In this document: positions 7,670-18,202 of the stretch, in pieces
Numbering within the stretch: position 1 is the first letter of the stretch
How the letters are laid out: the number at the start of each line of letters is the position of its first letter
Assembly (NCBI RefSeq): GCF_900102035.1
Contig: NZ_LT629689.1
Coordinates: 5,145,001 to 5,209,000, forward strand
Reading direction: 5' to 3'
Length of the DNA: 64,000 nucleotides
From: Pseudomonas extremaustralis
Lineage (GTDB): Bacteria; Pseudomonadota; Gammaproteobacteria; Pseudomonadales; Pseudomonadaceae
Program-made: the position numbers and the translations under genes
The notes under the pieces: generated by a model
The model's database searches: none
The model's input: only the letters and a program-made list of their open reading frames with translations
Told to the model about the DNA's origin: nothing

Positions 7670-9565
7670 ATGATTGCGCCCCTCCGTTTGCTCGCCTGGC
7701 TGGTAGTGCCGGCGTTGATGTCGTGCAGCTTCAACCTGTTGGCCGCGAATGCCGAGGGCGCCCCGAAAGCCTTGCATTTACTCGATTACATCGGCGCGGA
7801 CTACCCGCCGACCGTGGCCGCTGGCAAGGTCATCGATGAGTCGGAATACCGCGAGCAGGTGGAGTTTCTCGGGGTGTTGCAGGGGCTGGTGGCAGATTTG
7901 CCCGTCAAGCCCGAGCGCGCCGAGTTGGTCAAAGGGGTCGATCAATTGAAGGCGGCAGTGACCGCTCGTCAGGACGGAGCCACCGTGGCCCGCCAGGCTC
8001 GGCAGTTGGGCGCCAAGCTGGCGGTCGCGTATGAAGTCAGCCAGGCCCCGGCGATTACCCCCGACCCAACGCGCGGCGCACCGCTCTATGCCCAGCATTG
8101 CTCGGTCTGCCACGGCACGGCGGGGGCCGGTGATGGCCCCGCGAGCGTTGGCATGACGCCACCACCGGCGAACCTCACAAGCGGTGCACGTCTGGACCGC
8201 CTGAGTCTCTACGCGATCTACAACACCCTGGGCCTGGGCGTTGAAGGCACCGATATGCCGTCCTTCGCCGACCAACTGGACGACCGTCAGCGCTGGGACC
8301 TGGCCACCTATATCGCCGGCTTCACCGCCGATCCGGCCGCCGCTAAGAGCGAACAACCCTTCAACCTCGCCGACCTGGCCCGCCAGACCCCCAATGAAGT
8401 GCTCGCCGCCAGTGGCCCGGATGTCACCGCGAACTTCCGCGCCCAGCGTGCGCAACCGCCCCAGGTCAAACGTGGCCCGGCGCAGTTGCTCGACTACACC
8501 GCCGCCACCCTGGACAAGAGCCTTGCCGCGTTCCGCAACGGCGATCGCGAACAGGCCTATGACCTGTCGGTAGCGGCTTACCTGGAGGGCTTCGAGCTGG
8601 TGGAAAGCTCCCTGGACAACGTCAACGCCAACGTACGCAAGGACACCGAGAAGGCCCTGATGGCCTACCGGCAGGCGTTGCAGGACGGGTTGTCGATCGA
8701 GCAGGTGCAGCAGCGCCTGGACGCTGCCAAGGGCAAGCTCACCGAATCCGCCGGCTTGCTCGGCGGCGACGGCCTGAGCTGGTCGCTGAGCTACATCTCC
8801 GGCTTGTTGATTCTGCTGCGAGAAGGCCTGGAAGCGATTCTGGTGCTGGCCGCGGTCCTCGCTTTCCTGCGTAACACCGGCCAGCAATCGGCGGTGCGCA
8901 GTGTCCACATGGGCTGGGGCCTGGCGCTGTTGGCCGGCTTGGCCACCTGGGGGCTGGCGGCGTATGTGATCGACGTCAGTGGCGCCCAACGCGAACTGCT
9001 TGAAGGTTGCACGGCACTGTTCGCCAGCGTGATGGTGCTGTGGCTCGGCGTGTGGATGCATGACCGACGCCACGCAGCCGCCTGGCAGGATTACATCAAG
9101 AGCAGCCTGGTGGGCGGCGGCGGGCGTTTCGGCTTTGCGATGCTGGCGTTCTTCTCGGTGTACCGCGAGCTGTTCGAAGTGATCCTGTTCTACGAAACCC
9201 TGTGGTTGCAAGCCGGCCCTGCCGGGCACAACGCGGTGCTGATGGGGGGCGCCACGGCGCTGGTGCTGTTGACGGGCCTGGCCTGGGTGATCCTGCGCGG
9301 TTCGGCGAAGCTGCCGCTGGCGTTGTTCTTCGGTATCAACGCGGCGCTGCTGTGTGCGTTGTCGGTGGTGTTCGCCGGGCATGGTGTGAAGGCGCTGCAG
9401 GAAGCGGGCATCTTTGGTACGCGGCCGGTGGCGTTCTTCGACTTCGACTGGCTGGGCATCCACGCCGACGCTTACTCATTGGGCGCGCAGGTGGTGGCGA
9501 TCCTGGCGATTGTGGTGCTGTATGGCCGCAGCCGCCTGGCCGACAAGCACCGCGTGGCGGCCTAG
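7670..9565 (+). CDS. Cytochrome c-FTR1 fusion iron permease
   Basis: A 631-residue protein. After a signal sequence (to about residue 25) there is a c-type cytochrome domain with haem motif CSVCH near residue 147 and a later methionine-rich segment (TDMPSFADQL). A helical periplasmic region follows (about 275-365). The C-terminal FTR1 membrane domain (about 370-625) has seven or so hydrophobic segments and two REXXE-type iron motifs, REGLEAILVL and RELFEVILF. EfeU/Ftr1 permeases take up iron oxidised from Fe(II). Here the oxidase/electron step may be built in through the cytochrome. yaiI follows after 2 nt. Confidence 0.9.
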   Translation: MIAPLRLLAWLVVPALMSCSFNLLAANAEGAPKALHLLDYIGADYPPTVAAGKVIDESEYREQVEFLGVLQGLVADLPVKPERAELVKGVDQLKAAVTARQDGATVARQARQLGAKLAVAYEVSQAPAITPDPTRGAPLYAQHCSVCHGTAGAGDGPASVGMTPPPANLTSGARLDRLSLYAIYNTLGLGVEGTDMPSFADQLDDRQRWDLATYIAGFTADPAAAKSEQPFNLADLARQTPNEVLAASGPDVTANFRAQRAQPPQVKRGPAQLLDYTAATLDKSLAAFRNGDREQAYDLSVAAYLEGFELVESSLDNVNANVRKDTEKALMAYRQALQDGLSIEQVQQRLDAAKGKLTESAGLLGGDGLSWSLSYISGLLILLREGLEAILVLAAVLAFLRNTGQQSAVRSVHMGWGLALLAGLATWGLAAYVIDVSGAQRELLEGCTALFASVMVLWLGVWMHDRRHAAAWQDYIKSSLVGGGGRFGFAMLAFFSVYRELFEVILFYETLWLQAGPAGHNAVLMGGATALVLLTGLAWVILRGSAKLPLALFFGINAALLCALSVVFAGHGVKALQEAGIFGTRPVAFFDFDWLGIHADAYSLGAQVVAILAIVVLYGRSRLADKHRVAA

Positions 9566-9567
9566 GC

Positions 9568-10017
9568 ATGCGGGTGTGGATCGACGCCGACGCCTGCCCG
9601 CGGGCGGCCAAGGACCAAGTGGTGAAGTTCGCCCTCAAGCGCCAGTTCGAAGTGGTGTTGGTGGCCGGACAGAGCCAGATCAAGCCGAGCTTCTCTTGTG
9701 TGAAGCTGATCGTGGTGCCCAGCGGCCCGGACGCGGCCGATGATTACCTGGTGGAGCACGCCGTGCCTGGCGAGCTGGTGATCTGCAGCGATGTGCCCCT
9801 GGCCGACCGGCTGGTGAAGAAGGGCGTCGCAGCCCTGGACCCGCGCGGCAAGGAGTTCAGCCCGGCGAACATGAGTGAGCGGCTGGCGGTGCGCAACCTG
9901 TTCACCGATCTGCGCGAGCAAGGCCAGATGGGCGGCGGTCCACCGCCCCATGGTGAAAAGGACAAACAGGCATTTGCCAACGCGCTTGACCGCATCCTCA
10001 CTCGGTTGATGCGGTAA
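9568..10017 (+). CDS. yaiI: YaiI/UPF0178 (DUF188) family protein
   Basis: A 149-residue cytoplasmic protein starting MRVWIDADACPRAAKD, the family signature (Asp-rich first strand like a PIN-type fold). Further motifs are ICSDVPLADRLVKKG, ALDPRGKEFSPANM and GGPPPHGEKDKQAFANALDR, matching YaiI. The ATG at 9568 lies 2 nt after the FTR1 stop, so the pair is cotranscribed. The fold suggests a nuclease-like metal site built from conserved acidic residues, but no activity is established. Confidence 0.9.
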   Translation: MRVWIDADACPRAAKDQVVKFALKRQFEVVLVAGQSQIKPSFSCVKLIVVPSGPDAADDYLVEHAVPGELVICSDVPLADRLVKKGVAALDPRGKEFSPANMSERLAVRNLFTDLREQGQMGGGPPPHGEKDKQAFANALDRILTRLMR

Positions 10018-10036
10018 GCCTGGAGGTGAGCAGGGC

Positions 10037-10702
10037 TCAGTCGTTCTCGTGGGTCAGCTCCAGCACCCGATCCACCAGCTTGTTGATGCCTGACGCCACC
10101 TCGCTGATGTTCTTGCCCAGCATGTAGGCTGGTGTACTCACCAGTTTGCGCGCCTTGTCCTCGACGATGTCCTCCACCGTGCATTCGTGGTGGGTGGCGC
10201 CCATTTTTTCGAGGGCGGCGGCGGTGCCGGCATCGTTGCCGATGGTGCAGATCACGCCCGGGCCATAGATTTTCGCGGCCAGGGCCGGCGAGATGCAGAT
10301 CAATCCCACCGGTTTACCCGCTTCGGCAAAGGCTTCGGCCAGCGCCAGCAGTTGCGGGTCGATACTGCAAGCGGCGCCCTCAACGGCAAAGTTCGACAGA
10401 TTCTTCGCCGCCCCGAACCCGCCGGGCACGATCAGCGCGTCAAAGTCTTCGACGTTGGCGTCGCGGATGTCTTTCACTTCACCCCGGGCGATGCGCGCCG
10501 ATTCCACCAGCACATTGCGCGATTCGGGCATTTCGACGCCGGTGAGGTGGTTGATCACATGCAACTGCGCGATGTCCGGGGCAAAGCATTGGACCTGAGC
10601 GCCGCGCTGGTCCAGGCGCAGCAAGGTGATCACGCTTTCATGGATCTCTGCGCCGTCGTACACGCCACAGCCGGAAAGGATCACTGCAATCTTTTTGCTC
10701 AT
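10037..10702 (-). CDS. elbB: ElbB-like glyoxalase/DJ-1 superfamily protein
   Basis: A 221-residue cytoplasmic protein, MSKKIAVILSGCGVYDGAEIHESV, with the class I glutamine-amidotransferase-like fold of ElbB (E. coli ElbB 217 aa). Key segments are ALIVPGGFGAAKNLSNFA and VGLICISPALAAKI, the latter carrying the nucleophile-elbow cysteine. E. coli ElbB shows weak glyoxalase activity and has been linked to isoprenoid synthesis. The AGGAG site is 8 nt from the ATG at 10702 but too close to the alternative ATG at 10708, so I chose 10702. Confidence 0.9.
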   Translation of the reverse strand: MSKKIAVILSGCGVYDGAEIHESVITLLRLDQRGAQVQCFAPDIAQLHVINHLTGVEMPESRNVLVESARIARGEVKDIRDANVEDFDALIVPGGFGAAKNLSNFAVEGAACSIDPQLLALAEAFAEAGKPVGLICISPALAAKIYGPGVICTIGNDAGTAAALEKMGATHHECTVEDIVEDKARKLVSTPAYMLGKNISEVASGINKLVDRVLELTHEND

Positions 10703-10818
10703 GGGCATTTCTCCTGGGTTCTTGGCGTTAAATGTCTACTAATTTGTAACCTGTTGCCAATGGGATCTCGTGCCACTGCACCTAATCTTGACCAAACAAA
10801 AACACACCGGACCAGCCC

Positions 10819-12054
10819 ATGGACTTCGTGCCTTATGCGGTACCGTTTTTCATCGCCTTGATTGTGGTAGAGCTGCTCGCCGACCTTTGGCGCGGCCAGC
10901 GCAACTACCGAGTGGCGGACGCCATCAACAGCCTCAGCACCGGGGTGCTATCCACCACCACGGGCCTGCTGACCAAGGGCGTGGGGCTTTTGACCTACGC
11001 GTTTGCCCTCCAGCACCTGGCACTGATCGAACTGTCGGCCCAGAACGTCTGGACCTGGGTGTTCGCCTTTGTCTTCTATGACTTCTGCTACTACTGGCTG
11101 CATCGCTGCGGCCATGAGCGCAACATCCTTTGGGCCGCGCATTCGGTGCATCACCAGAGCGAGGACTACAACCTCACCACCGCCCTGCGCCAGACCAGCA
11201 CCGGCTTCCTGCTGAGCTGGATCTTCTACCTGCCCCTGGCCGTGCTCGGCGTGCCGTTGGTGGTGTTCATCAGCGTGGCATCGCTCAACCTGCTGTACCA
11301 ATTCTGGGTGCACACCCGCCACGTGCCCAAGCTTGGCTGGTTCGAGTGGTGCTTCGTCACGCCATCTAATCATCGGGCCCACCATGCACAGAACGCTCTC
11401 TACATGGATCGCAACTACGGCGGGGTGTTCATTATTTGGGACCGGTTGTTCGGCAGTTTCCAGGAAGAAGACGATAACGAGCCGGTGATCTTTGGCGTGA
11501 CCACGCCCCTGGCCAGCTGGAACCCGCTATGGGCCAACCTGCAGTTTTATGTGCAGTTGTGGAACGATGCGCGGCGCACGCAGAGCTGGTGGGACAAGCT
11601 GCGCATCTGGTTCATGCGCACCGGTTGGCGGCCGGCCGATGTGAAGGCCAAATACCCGCTGGCCAAGCCGGACCTGAGCCAGTTCCGCAAATTCGAGGTG
11701 CCACTGGACACGCGCCAGCAGGTGTACGTCTCTGTGCAATTTGCGGCGTATGTGGGCTTTGGCAGCTATTTGATGAATGTCGGCGAGGGATTGCCCGCGG
11801 CGGCGCTGATCCTGGGCTGGAGTGCGATGGCGCTGGGGTTGTTCACGTTGGGGGTGGCCCTGGAGAATCGTCCGTGGGCGCTCAAGGCCGAGCTGGTGCG
11901 CCTGGCGCTGAATGTGCCATGGGTGTGGCTGGCGCCGGTGGTCGGGCTGTGGCCCGCCAGCGCTTTGGGCTGGCTGGGCCTGGTGAGTTACAGCTTGCTC
12001 AGCCTGATCGGCCTTTACTGCTGCAGAAGCCGCCTTACTCGACTGGCGTCTTAG
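10819..12054 (+). CDS. Sterol desaturase/fatty acid hydroxylase family protein
   Basis: A 411-residue integral membrane protein. The di-iron histidine clusters are complete: HRCGH near residue 95, HSVHH near 110 and HRAHH near 190, the order of the fatty acid hydroxylase superfamily. Hydrophobic helices flank the core, and the last 110 residues form an extra group of membrane segments (AAYVGFGSYLMNVG, ALILGWSAMALGLFTLG). The substrate is unknown: a lipid C-H hydroxylation or desaturation is expected from the family. The 3' end overlaps the convergent dedA gene by 20 bp. Confidence 0.88.
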   Translation: MDFVPYAVPFFIALIVVELLADLWRGQRNYRVADAINSLSTGVLSTTTGLLTKGVGLLTYAFALQHLALIELSAQNVWTWVFAFVFYDFCYYWLHRCGHERNILWAAHSVHHQSEDYNLTTALRQTSTGFLLSWIFYLPLAVLGVPLVVFISVASLNLLYQFWVHTRHVPKLGWFEWCFVTPSNHRAHHAQNALYMDRNYGGVFIIWDRLFGSFQEEDDNEPVIFGVTTPLASWNPLWANLQFYVQLWNDARRTQSWWDKLRIWFMRTGWRPADVKAKYPLAKPDLSQFRKFEVPLDTRQQVYVSVQFAAYVGFGSYLMNVGEGLPAAALILGWSAMALGLFTLGVALENRPWALKAELVRLALNVPWVWLAPVVGLWPASALGWLGLVSYSLLSLIGLYCCRSRLTRLAS

Positions 12055-12670
12055 GGGGCTCGACCGGAGCGGGCTCGACGGTCAGTCGGGCCTCGGCATC
12101 GGCGCAGGCTTGGCGGGCGATACGTGCGTTCTTGAAGCGCCGACGCAGCCACAGGGCAAAGCCCAGCACCAGCAAGGCGCCCAGTACCCACAGCTCGTAT
12201 TTCTTGACGCTGCCGAGCATGCCTTCGAGTACCGCGCCGAAGTGATAGGCCGCAGCGCCCAGGGCCGCAGCCCAGACCGCAGCGCCGATACCATTGAGGA
12301 TCAGGTAGCGCACCGGCGAGTAGCCGGAAAGACCGATCGCCACGGGCATCACCGTGCGCAAGCCGTAGACAAAGCGGAAACTCAGCACCCAGACATCCGG
12401 ATGCTTGCGGATATGTTCCAGGGCCTTGTCGCCCATCAATTGCCAGCGCGGCTTGCGCGCCAACAGTTTGCGGCCGTGCTTGCGCCCCATGTAATACCAG
12501 AGCTGGTCACCGGCGTAGCTGCCGAAGAAGGCAACGACCACTACCAGGTTGATATCCATATATCCACGGAACGCCAGGAAGCCTGCGAGAACCAAAATGG
12601 TCTCGCCTTCGAAGAACGTGCCTAGGAAGAGGGCGAAGTAGCCGAAGTCATGCAGAAATTGTTGAAGCAT
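12035..12670 (-). CDS. DedA family membrane protein
   Basis: A 211-residue inner-membrane protein starting MLQQFLHDFGYFALFLGTFFEGE. The frame is open far upstream, but this start gives the standard DedA N-terminus. Motifs FEGETILVLAGFLA, GDQLWYYMGRKHG and FRFVYGLRTVMPVAIG match DedA/VTT proteins, which are now seen as lipid scramblases or flippases (for example for undecaprenyl phosphate). The C-terminal tail is basic, then Pro/Glu-rich. It is divergent from hemB, sharing a 207-bp control region that contains a Pho box. Confidence 0.88.
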   Translation of the reverse strand: MLQQFLHDFGYFALFLGTFFEGETILVLAGFLAFRGYMDINLVVVVAFFGSYAGDQLWYYMGRKHGRKLLARKPRWQLMGDKALEHIRKHPDVWVLSFRFVYGLRTVMPVAIGLSGYSPVRYLILNGIGAAVWAAALGAAAYHFGAVLEGMLGSVKKYELWVLGALLVLGFALWLRRRFKNARIARQACADAEARLTVEPAPVEPPKTPVE

Positions 12671-12773
12671 GGTCTGGGTGCTGGCGAAATGAACGCGCAG
12701 CCTACGCCTTCGTGAACTTTGATGAAAGTATCGAGATGTGTCACGAAGTGAACAATTCCTACATAAACGACGA

Positions 12774-12792
12774 ATGCGACTACAGGTCGCAT
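12774..12792. repeat. Inverted repeat in dedA/hemB control region
   Basis: ATGCGAC-TACAG-GTCGCAT, perfect 7-bp arms with a 5-bp spacer, 13 bp upstream of the Pho box. It may be a protein binding site or a small hairpin; no family can be assigned. Confidence 0.5.
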
Positions 12793-12804
12793 GCTTAAGC
12801 ACAA

Positions 12805-12838
12805 CTGTCATACCTTCGTCATAATGGCCGCTTATAAC
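12805..12838 (+). promoter_or_regulatory. Pho box and -10 of hemB-ppk
   Basis: CTGTCAT-ACCT-TCGTCAT (12805-12822) matches the PhoB consensus CTGTCAT-N4-CTGTCAT with a perfect first half and five of seven in the second. Exactly 10 bp later lies a -10-like TATAAC (12833-12838), the spacing of PhoB-activated promoters in which the Pho box replaces the -35 element. hemB starts about 40 bp downstream. Phosphate-starvation control of hemB-ppk is therefore likely. Confidence 0.65.
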
Positions 12839-12856
12839 TGCAACGCTCGCCCGTAA

Positions 12857-13891
<1,035 letters not shown>

Positions 13892-13909
13892 CCCTCACAG
13901 GAACAGTCA

Positions 13910-16135
13910 ATGAATACCGAAGGACTCTCTGAAGTTGCCGTAAAAGACGCTCACCCGGTGGTTGAATCCGTCGCTGAGACCCCGCCGGAGCTGGAGCCGG
14001 TGCCGCCCGTGGTGGTCGCCGAAGCGCCGGCCCCGGCCCCGGCGCCCGCCGTGGTGACCAACCTGGATGACAGCAGCCTGTACATCCACCGCGAACTGTC
14101 GCAGCTGCAATTCAATATCCGCGTGCTGGAACAGGCGCTGGATGAGTCTTACCCACTGCTGGAGCGGCTGAAGTTCCTGCTGATCTTCTCCAGCAACCTG
14201 GACGAGTTCTTCGAAATCCGCGTCGCCGGTCTCAAGAAGCAGATCACCTTCGCCCGTGAGCAAGCCGGCGCCGACGGCCTGCAGCCGCACCAGGCCCTGG
14301 CACGTATCAGCGAGCTGGTGCACGGCCATGTGGACCGCCAATACGCGATCCTCAATGACATCCTGCTGCCGGAACTGGAAAAACATCAGGTCCGCTTCAT
14401 CCGTCGCCGTCACTGGACCACCAAGATCAAGACCTGGGTGCGTCGCTACTTCCGCGACGAAATCGCACCGATCATCACCCCTATCGGCCTCGACCCGACC
14501 CACCCGTTCCCATTGCTGGTGAACAAGAGCCTGAACTTCATCGTCGAGCTGGAAGGTATCGACGCCTTCGGTCGCGATTCCGGCCTGGCGATCATCCCGG
14601 CGCCGCGCTTGCTGCCACGGATCATCAAGGTACCGGAAGAAGTGGGGGGCGCTGGCGATAACTATGTATTCCTGTCGTCGATGATCCACGCTCACGCCGA
14701 TGACCTGTTCCAGGGCATGAAGGTCAAGGGCTGCTACCAATTCCGCCTGACCCGAAACGCCGACCTGGCGCTGGATTCCGAAGACGTCGAAGACTTGGCC
14801 CGTGCCCTGCGCGGCGAGCTGTTCTCGCGGCGCTACGGCGATGCGGTGCGCCTGGAAGTGGCCGACACCTGCCCCAAACACCTGTCGGACTACCTGCTCA
14901 AGCAGTTCAACTTGAGTGAGAGCGAGCTGTATCAGGTCAACGGCCCGGTGAACCTGACGCGTCTGTTCAGCATCACCAGCCTGGACAGCCATCCAGAGCT
15001 GCAATACACGCCGTTCACGCCGCAGATCCCGAAACTGCTGCAAAACAGCGAAAACATTTTCAGCGTGATCAGCAAGCAGGACATCCTGTTGCTGCACCCG
15101 TTCGAGTCCTTCACGCCGGTGGTCGACCTGCTGCGCCAGGCCGCCAAGGACCCCCATGTACTCGCCGTGCGTCAGACCCTGTACCGCAGCGGCGCCAACT
15201 CGGAAATCGTCGACGCCCTGGTGGACGCTGCGCGTAACGGCAAGGAAGTCACTGCGGTGATCGAACTGCGCGCGCGCTTCGACGAAGAGTCCAACCTGCA
15301 ACTGGCCAGCCGCCTGCAAGCAGCCGGCGCGGTGGTGATCTACGGCGTGGTCGGCTTCAAGACCCACGCCAAGATGATGCTGATCCTGCGCCGCGAAGCC
15401 GGTGAAATCGTGCGCTACGCCCACTTGGGCACCGGCAACTATCACGCCGGTAATGCCAAGCTCTACACCGACTACAGCCTGTTGACCTCCGACGACGCCT
15501 TGTGTGAAGACGTCGGCAAGTTGTTCAGCCAGCTGATCGGCATGGGCAAGACCTTGCGCATGAAGAAGCTGCTGCACGCGCCGTTCACCCTCAAGAAGGG
15601 CATGCTCGACATGATTGCCCGCGAGACCCAGTTCGCCCTCGACGGCAAACCGGCGCACATCATTGCCAAGTTCAACTCGCTGACCGATCCGAAGATCATC
15701 CGCGCGCTGTACAAGGCCAGTCAGTCCGGCGTGCGTATCGACCTGGTGGTGCGCGGCATGTGCTGCCTGCGTCCGGGCATCGCCGGCGTCTCGCATAACA
15801 TCTATGTGCGTTCGATCATCGGCCGCTTCCTGGAACACACGCGGGTGTTCTACTTCCTCAACGGCGGCGAAGAGCAGATGTTCCTCTCCAGTGCCGACTG
15901 GATGGAGCGCAACCTCGACAAGCGTGTCGAGACCTGCTTCCCGGTGGAGGGCAAGAAGCTGATCATGCGGGTCAAGAAGGAGCTGGAAAGCTACCTCACC
16001 GACAACACCCACAGCTGGAGCCTGCAGTCGGACGGCCGCTATGTGCGCAACACGCCGACCGGCAACCAGAACCCGCGCAGTGCGCAGGCGACGTTGCTGG
16101 AAAGGCTGGGTAGCCCGATTCTGGCCGTGAATTGA
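13910..16135 (+). CDS. ppk: Polyphosphate kinase 1
   Basis: A 741-residue enzyme that polymerises ATP gamma-phosphate into polyphosphate. The first 45 residues are a Pro/Ala/Val-rich extension not found in E. coli PPK. The core starts at [15 protein letters not shown] and has [41 protein letters not shown] (the likely autophosphorylated histidine) and [24 protein letters not shown]. It follows hemB closely and faces ppx (polyphosphatase), from which it is separated by a REPIN, as expected for this locus. Confidence 0.97.
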   Translation: MNTEGLSEVAVKDAHPVVESVAETPPELEPVPPVVVAEAPAPAPAPAVVTNLDDSSLYIHRELSQLQFNIRVLEQALDESYPLLERLKFLLIFSSNLDEFFEIRVAGLKKQITFAREQAGADGLQPHQALARISELVHGHVDRQYAILNDILLPELEKHQVRFIRRRHWTTKIKTWVRRYFRDEIAPIITPIGLDPTHPFPLLVNKSLNFIVELEGIDAFGRDSGLAIIPAPRLLPRIIKVPEEVGGAGDNYVFLSSMIHAHADDLFQGMKVKGCYQFRLTRNADLALDSEDVEDLARALRGELFSRRYGDAVRLEVADTCPKHLSDYLLKQFNLSESELYQVNGPVNLTRLFSITSLDSHPELQYTPFTPQIPKLLQNSENIFSVISKQDILLLHPFESFTPVVDLLRQAAKDPHVLAVRQTLYRSGANSEIVDALVDAARNGKEVTAVIELRARFDEESNLQLASRLQAAGAVVIYGVVGFKTHAKMMLILRREAGEIVRYAHLGTGNYHAGNAKLYTDYSLLTSDDALCEDVGKLFSQLIGMGKTLRMKKLLHAPFTLKKGMLDMIARETQFALDGKPAHIIAKFNSLTDPKIIRALYKASQSGVRIDLVVRGMCCLRPGIAGVSHNIYVRSIIGRFLEHTRVFYFLNGGEEQMFLSSADWMERNLDKRVETCFPVEGKKLIMRVKKELESYLTDNTHSWSLQSDGRYVRNTPTGNQNPRSAQATLLERLGSPILAVN

Positions 16136-16146
16136 CGCGGACCTAA

Positions 16147-16235
16147 TGTGGGAGGGGGCTTGCTCCCGATAGCAGTGTGTCAGTCAACCCATCAGTGACT
16201 GACACTCCGCGATCGGGGGCAAGCCCCCTCCCACT
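16147..16235. repeat. REPIN (GTGGGAGG type)
   Basis: Two inverted REP units, GTGGGAGGGGGCTTGCTCCC at the left and its inverted copy ending CCCCCTCCCAC at the right. They enclose an inner palindrome TGTCAGTCA / TGACTGACA. This is the doublet form (REPIN) typical of fluorescent pseudomonads. It sits between the convergent ppk and ppx genes. No RAYT transposase is in the window. Confidence 0.9.
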
Positions 16236-16252
16236 TGTGTTTTCGGCGTTGT

Positions 16253-17755
16253 TTAGCGCAGGTTCAGGGTAAACCCCACCCGCGTCAGCCACTCCGCTTC
16301 CTGGGCGAAGTCCGCCTGGGTCAGTTGGTTCTCGTCCAGCCAGCCTTTCGGAAACACCACATCCAAGCTGTCGCCGCTGGCGCGCAGGGCCACCTGGGGC
16401 ATTTCCTGGGTGCCACGGATGTGGTGGAACAGGATCGCAAAGCGCAGCAGCACGCACAGGCGGATCAGCTTGATGCCGTCGTCGCCGAATTCGGCGAATT
16501 TGTCCTTGGGGATATTGCGGCGATGGCCGCGTACCAGCAGCGCGAGCATCTGCTGGTCTTCCCGGGAGAAACCGGCCAGGTCCGAGTGCTCGATCAGGTA
16601 GGCGCCGTGCTTGTGGTAGTGATAGTGGGCGATATCCAGGCCCACTTCATGCACCTTGGCCGCCCAGCCCAGCAGTTCGCGCCAGACACCGTCTTCCAGA
16701 TCCCAGTCCGCGGCCACCTGGTCGAAGGCATGCAGGGCTTTGCGTTCCACGCGGGCCGCTTGTTCCAGATCGGCGTGATAGCGCTCCATCAACGAACTGA
16801 GGGTGCGCTCACGCACGTCCTCGTGGTGATGGCGACCCAGCAGGTCGTAGAGCACGCCTTCGCGCAGGGCGCCGTCACAGTGGTCCATGCGTTGCAGCTC
16901 GAGGGCGTCGAAGATCGCTTCGAGGATCGCCAGGCCGGCCGGGAAGATAGTGCGCCGGTCGGGCTTGATGCCGTCGAAGTCGATCTTCTCGGCATCCCCC
17001 AGCTTGAACAGTTTGCGCTTGAGCCATGCCAGGCCTTCGGCATTGACTTCACCGGTGCCATGGCCGCCGGCCTTGAGGGCCAGGCCGATGGCGCGGATGG
17101 TGCCGGAGGAGCCGATGGCTTCATCCCAGGTCAGGCGGTGCAGGGCGTGCTCGATACTCATGATCTCCAGGCGCGCCGCCGTATAGGCCTGGGCGTAGCG
17201 TGCCGGGGTGATCTTGCCGTCCTTGAAATAGCGTTGGGTGTAGCTGACGCAGCCCATTTGCAGGCTTTCGCGCAGCAGCGGCTCGAAGCGCTGGCCGATG
17301 ATGAACTCGGTACTGCCGCCGCCGATGTCCGCCACCAGACGCTTGCCAGGGGTGTCGGCGAGAGTGTGGGACACACCGAGGTAGATCAGGCGCGCTTCTT
17401 CGCGGCCGGAAATGACTTCTACCGGGTGCCCGAGAATTTCCTCGGCGCGGCGGATGAACTCACCGCGGTTGCGGGCCTCGCGCAGGGCGTTGGTACCGAC
17501 GATTCGCACGGCACCAGTGGGCATGCCGTTGATCAACTGAGCAAAACGCTTGAGGCAATCGAGCCCGCGTTGCATGGATTCTTCATTGAGCTGGCGCTCG
17601 TCGTCGATCCCGGCAGCCAGTTGCACTTTCTCGCCGAGCCGTTCAAGGATGCGGATTTCGCCGTTCTGGGCCTTGGCCACGACCATGTGAAAGCTGTTGG
17701 AGCCCAGGTCGATGGCGGCGATCAGGGACAGATTCTTGGCTTGGGATTGCGGCAT
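16253..17755 (-). CDS. ppx: Exopolyphosphatase
   Basis: A 500-residue enzyme that removes terminal phosphates from polyphosphate (and may act on pppGpp). The start [25 protein letters not shown] at 17755 matches the family; the open frame beyond it is not conserved-looking. The ASKHA phosphate loops are [12 protein letters not shown] and [12 protein letters not shown], and the C-terminal HD-like half includes [19 protein letters not shown]. It converges on ppk. In PAO1 the next gene upstream is trxA; here about 8.8 kb separates them. Confidence 0.96.
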   Translation of the reverse strand: MPQSQAKNLSLIAAIDLGSNSFHMVVAKAQNGEIRILERLGEKVQLAAGIDDERQLNEESMQRGLDCLKRFAQLINGMPTGAVRIVGTNALREARNRGEFIRRAEEILGHPVEVISGREEARLIYLGVSHTLADTPGKRLVADIGGGSTEFIIGQRFEPLLRESLQMGCVSYTQRYFKDGKITPARYAQAYTAARLEIMSIEHALHRLTWDEAIGSSGTIRAIGLALKAGGHGTGEVNAEGLAWLKRKLFKLGDAEKIDFDGIKPDRRTIFPAGLAILEAIFDALELQRMDHCDGALREGVLYDLLGRHHHEDVRERTLSSLMERYHADLEQAARVERKALHAFDQVAADWDLEDGVWRELLGWAAKVHEVGLDIAHYHYHKHGAYLIEHSDLAGFSREDQQMLALLVRGHRRNIPKDKFAEFGDDGIKLIRLCVLLRFAILFHHIRGTQEMPQVALRASGDSLDVVFPKGWLDENQLTQADFAQEAEWLTRVGFTLNLR

Positions 17756-18202
17756 GGTTAGGGGGTCTCGGTCGATAACCTCGCCATCGTGCCACGATCG
17801 ACCGCTGCCGCCAACGCGTAGTGCCTCAGGAATTTCTCTTCGGCCGCTTGTAGGTGATTCTTGTAGGAAATGTAGGTTAGCTTTCCAAGCTTCTGTTGGC
17901 TTGAGCATATGGCACGTAGGAAGTATTAACTTTGATCGGTTGTAAGGTCACTAACGAATTGGCCTACACCCTGGTCGGAGGTGTTTTATTCGTGATTATG
18001 TTTGAGCCTACTGTTGGGTCAGGTTCTGGCGACAATTTATTTATATCGCTCTCACATTAATTGACGTGTTGTCTTATTCTTTAGCGCCGTACCAAAGCGA
18101 CAGACTGTCACTCGGCAATTTTGCCGTGGTGTTATTTATTTATGACTTGCCGTTTCAAGTTAAAAATAAATACGCCTGATAACTTTAAGTGACAGGTCGA
18201 AT
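17756..18202 (+). promoter_or_regulatory. AT-rich control region upstream of fimbrial operon
   Basis: 447 bp with no credible gene. From about 17930 the sequence becomes clearly AT-richer than its neighbours (TTTATTTATAT, TTATTTATTTATGAC, AAAAATAAATA), as is common before horizontally acquired surface-structure genes. A perfect inverted repeat CGGCAA-TT-TTGCCG lies at 18114-18127. No single promoter could be chosen. The ribosome binding site before 18203 (ACAGGT) is weak. Confidence 0.5.

Noticed and set aside
13907..16012. 701-codon minus-strand ORF opposite ppk
   Set aside because: Shadow of polyphosphate kinase, caused by GC-rich third positions.
16235..17761. 508-codon plus-strand ORF opposite ppx
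   Set aside because: Shadow of exopolyphosphatase.
17910..17924. TGGCACG resembling a sigma54 -24 element
   Set aside because: No GC of a -12 element at the required spacing (AAGTATTAAC follows).
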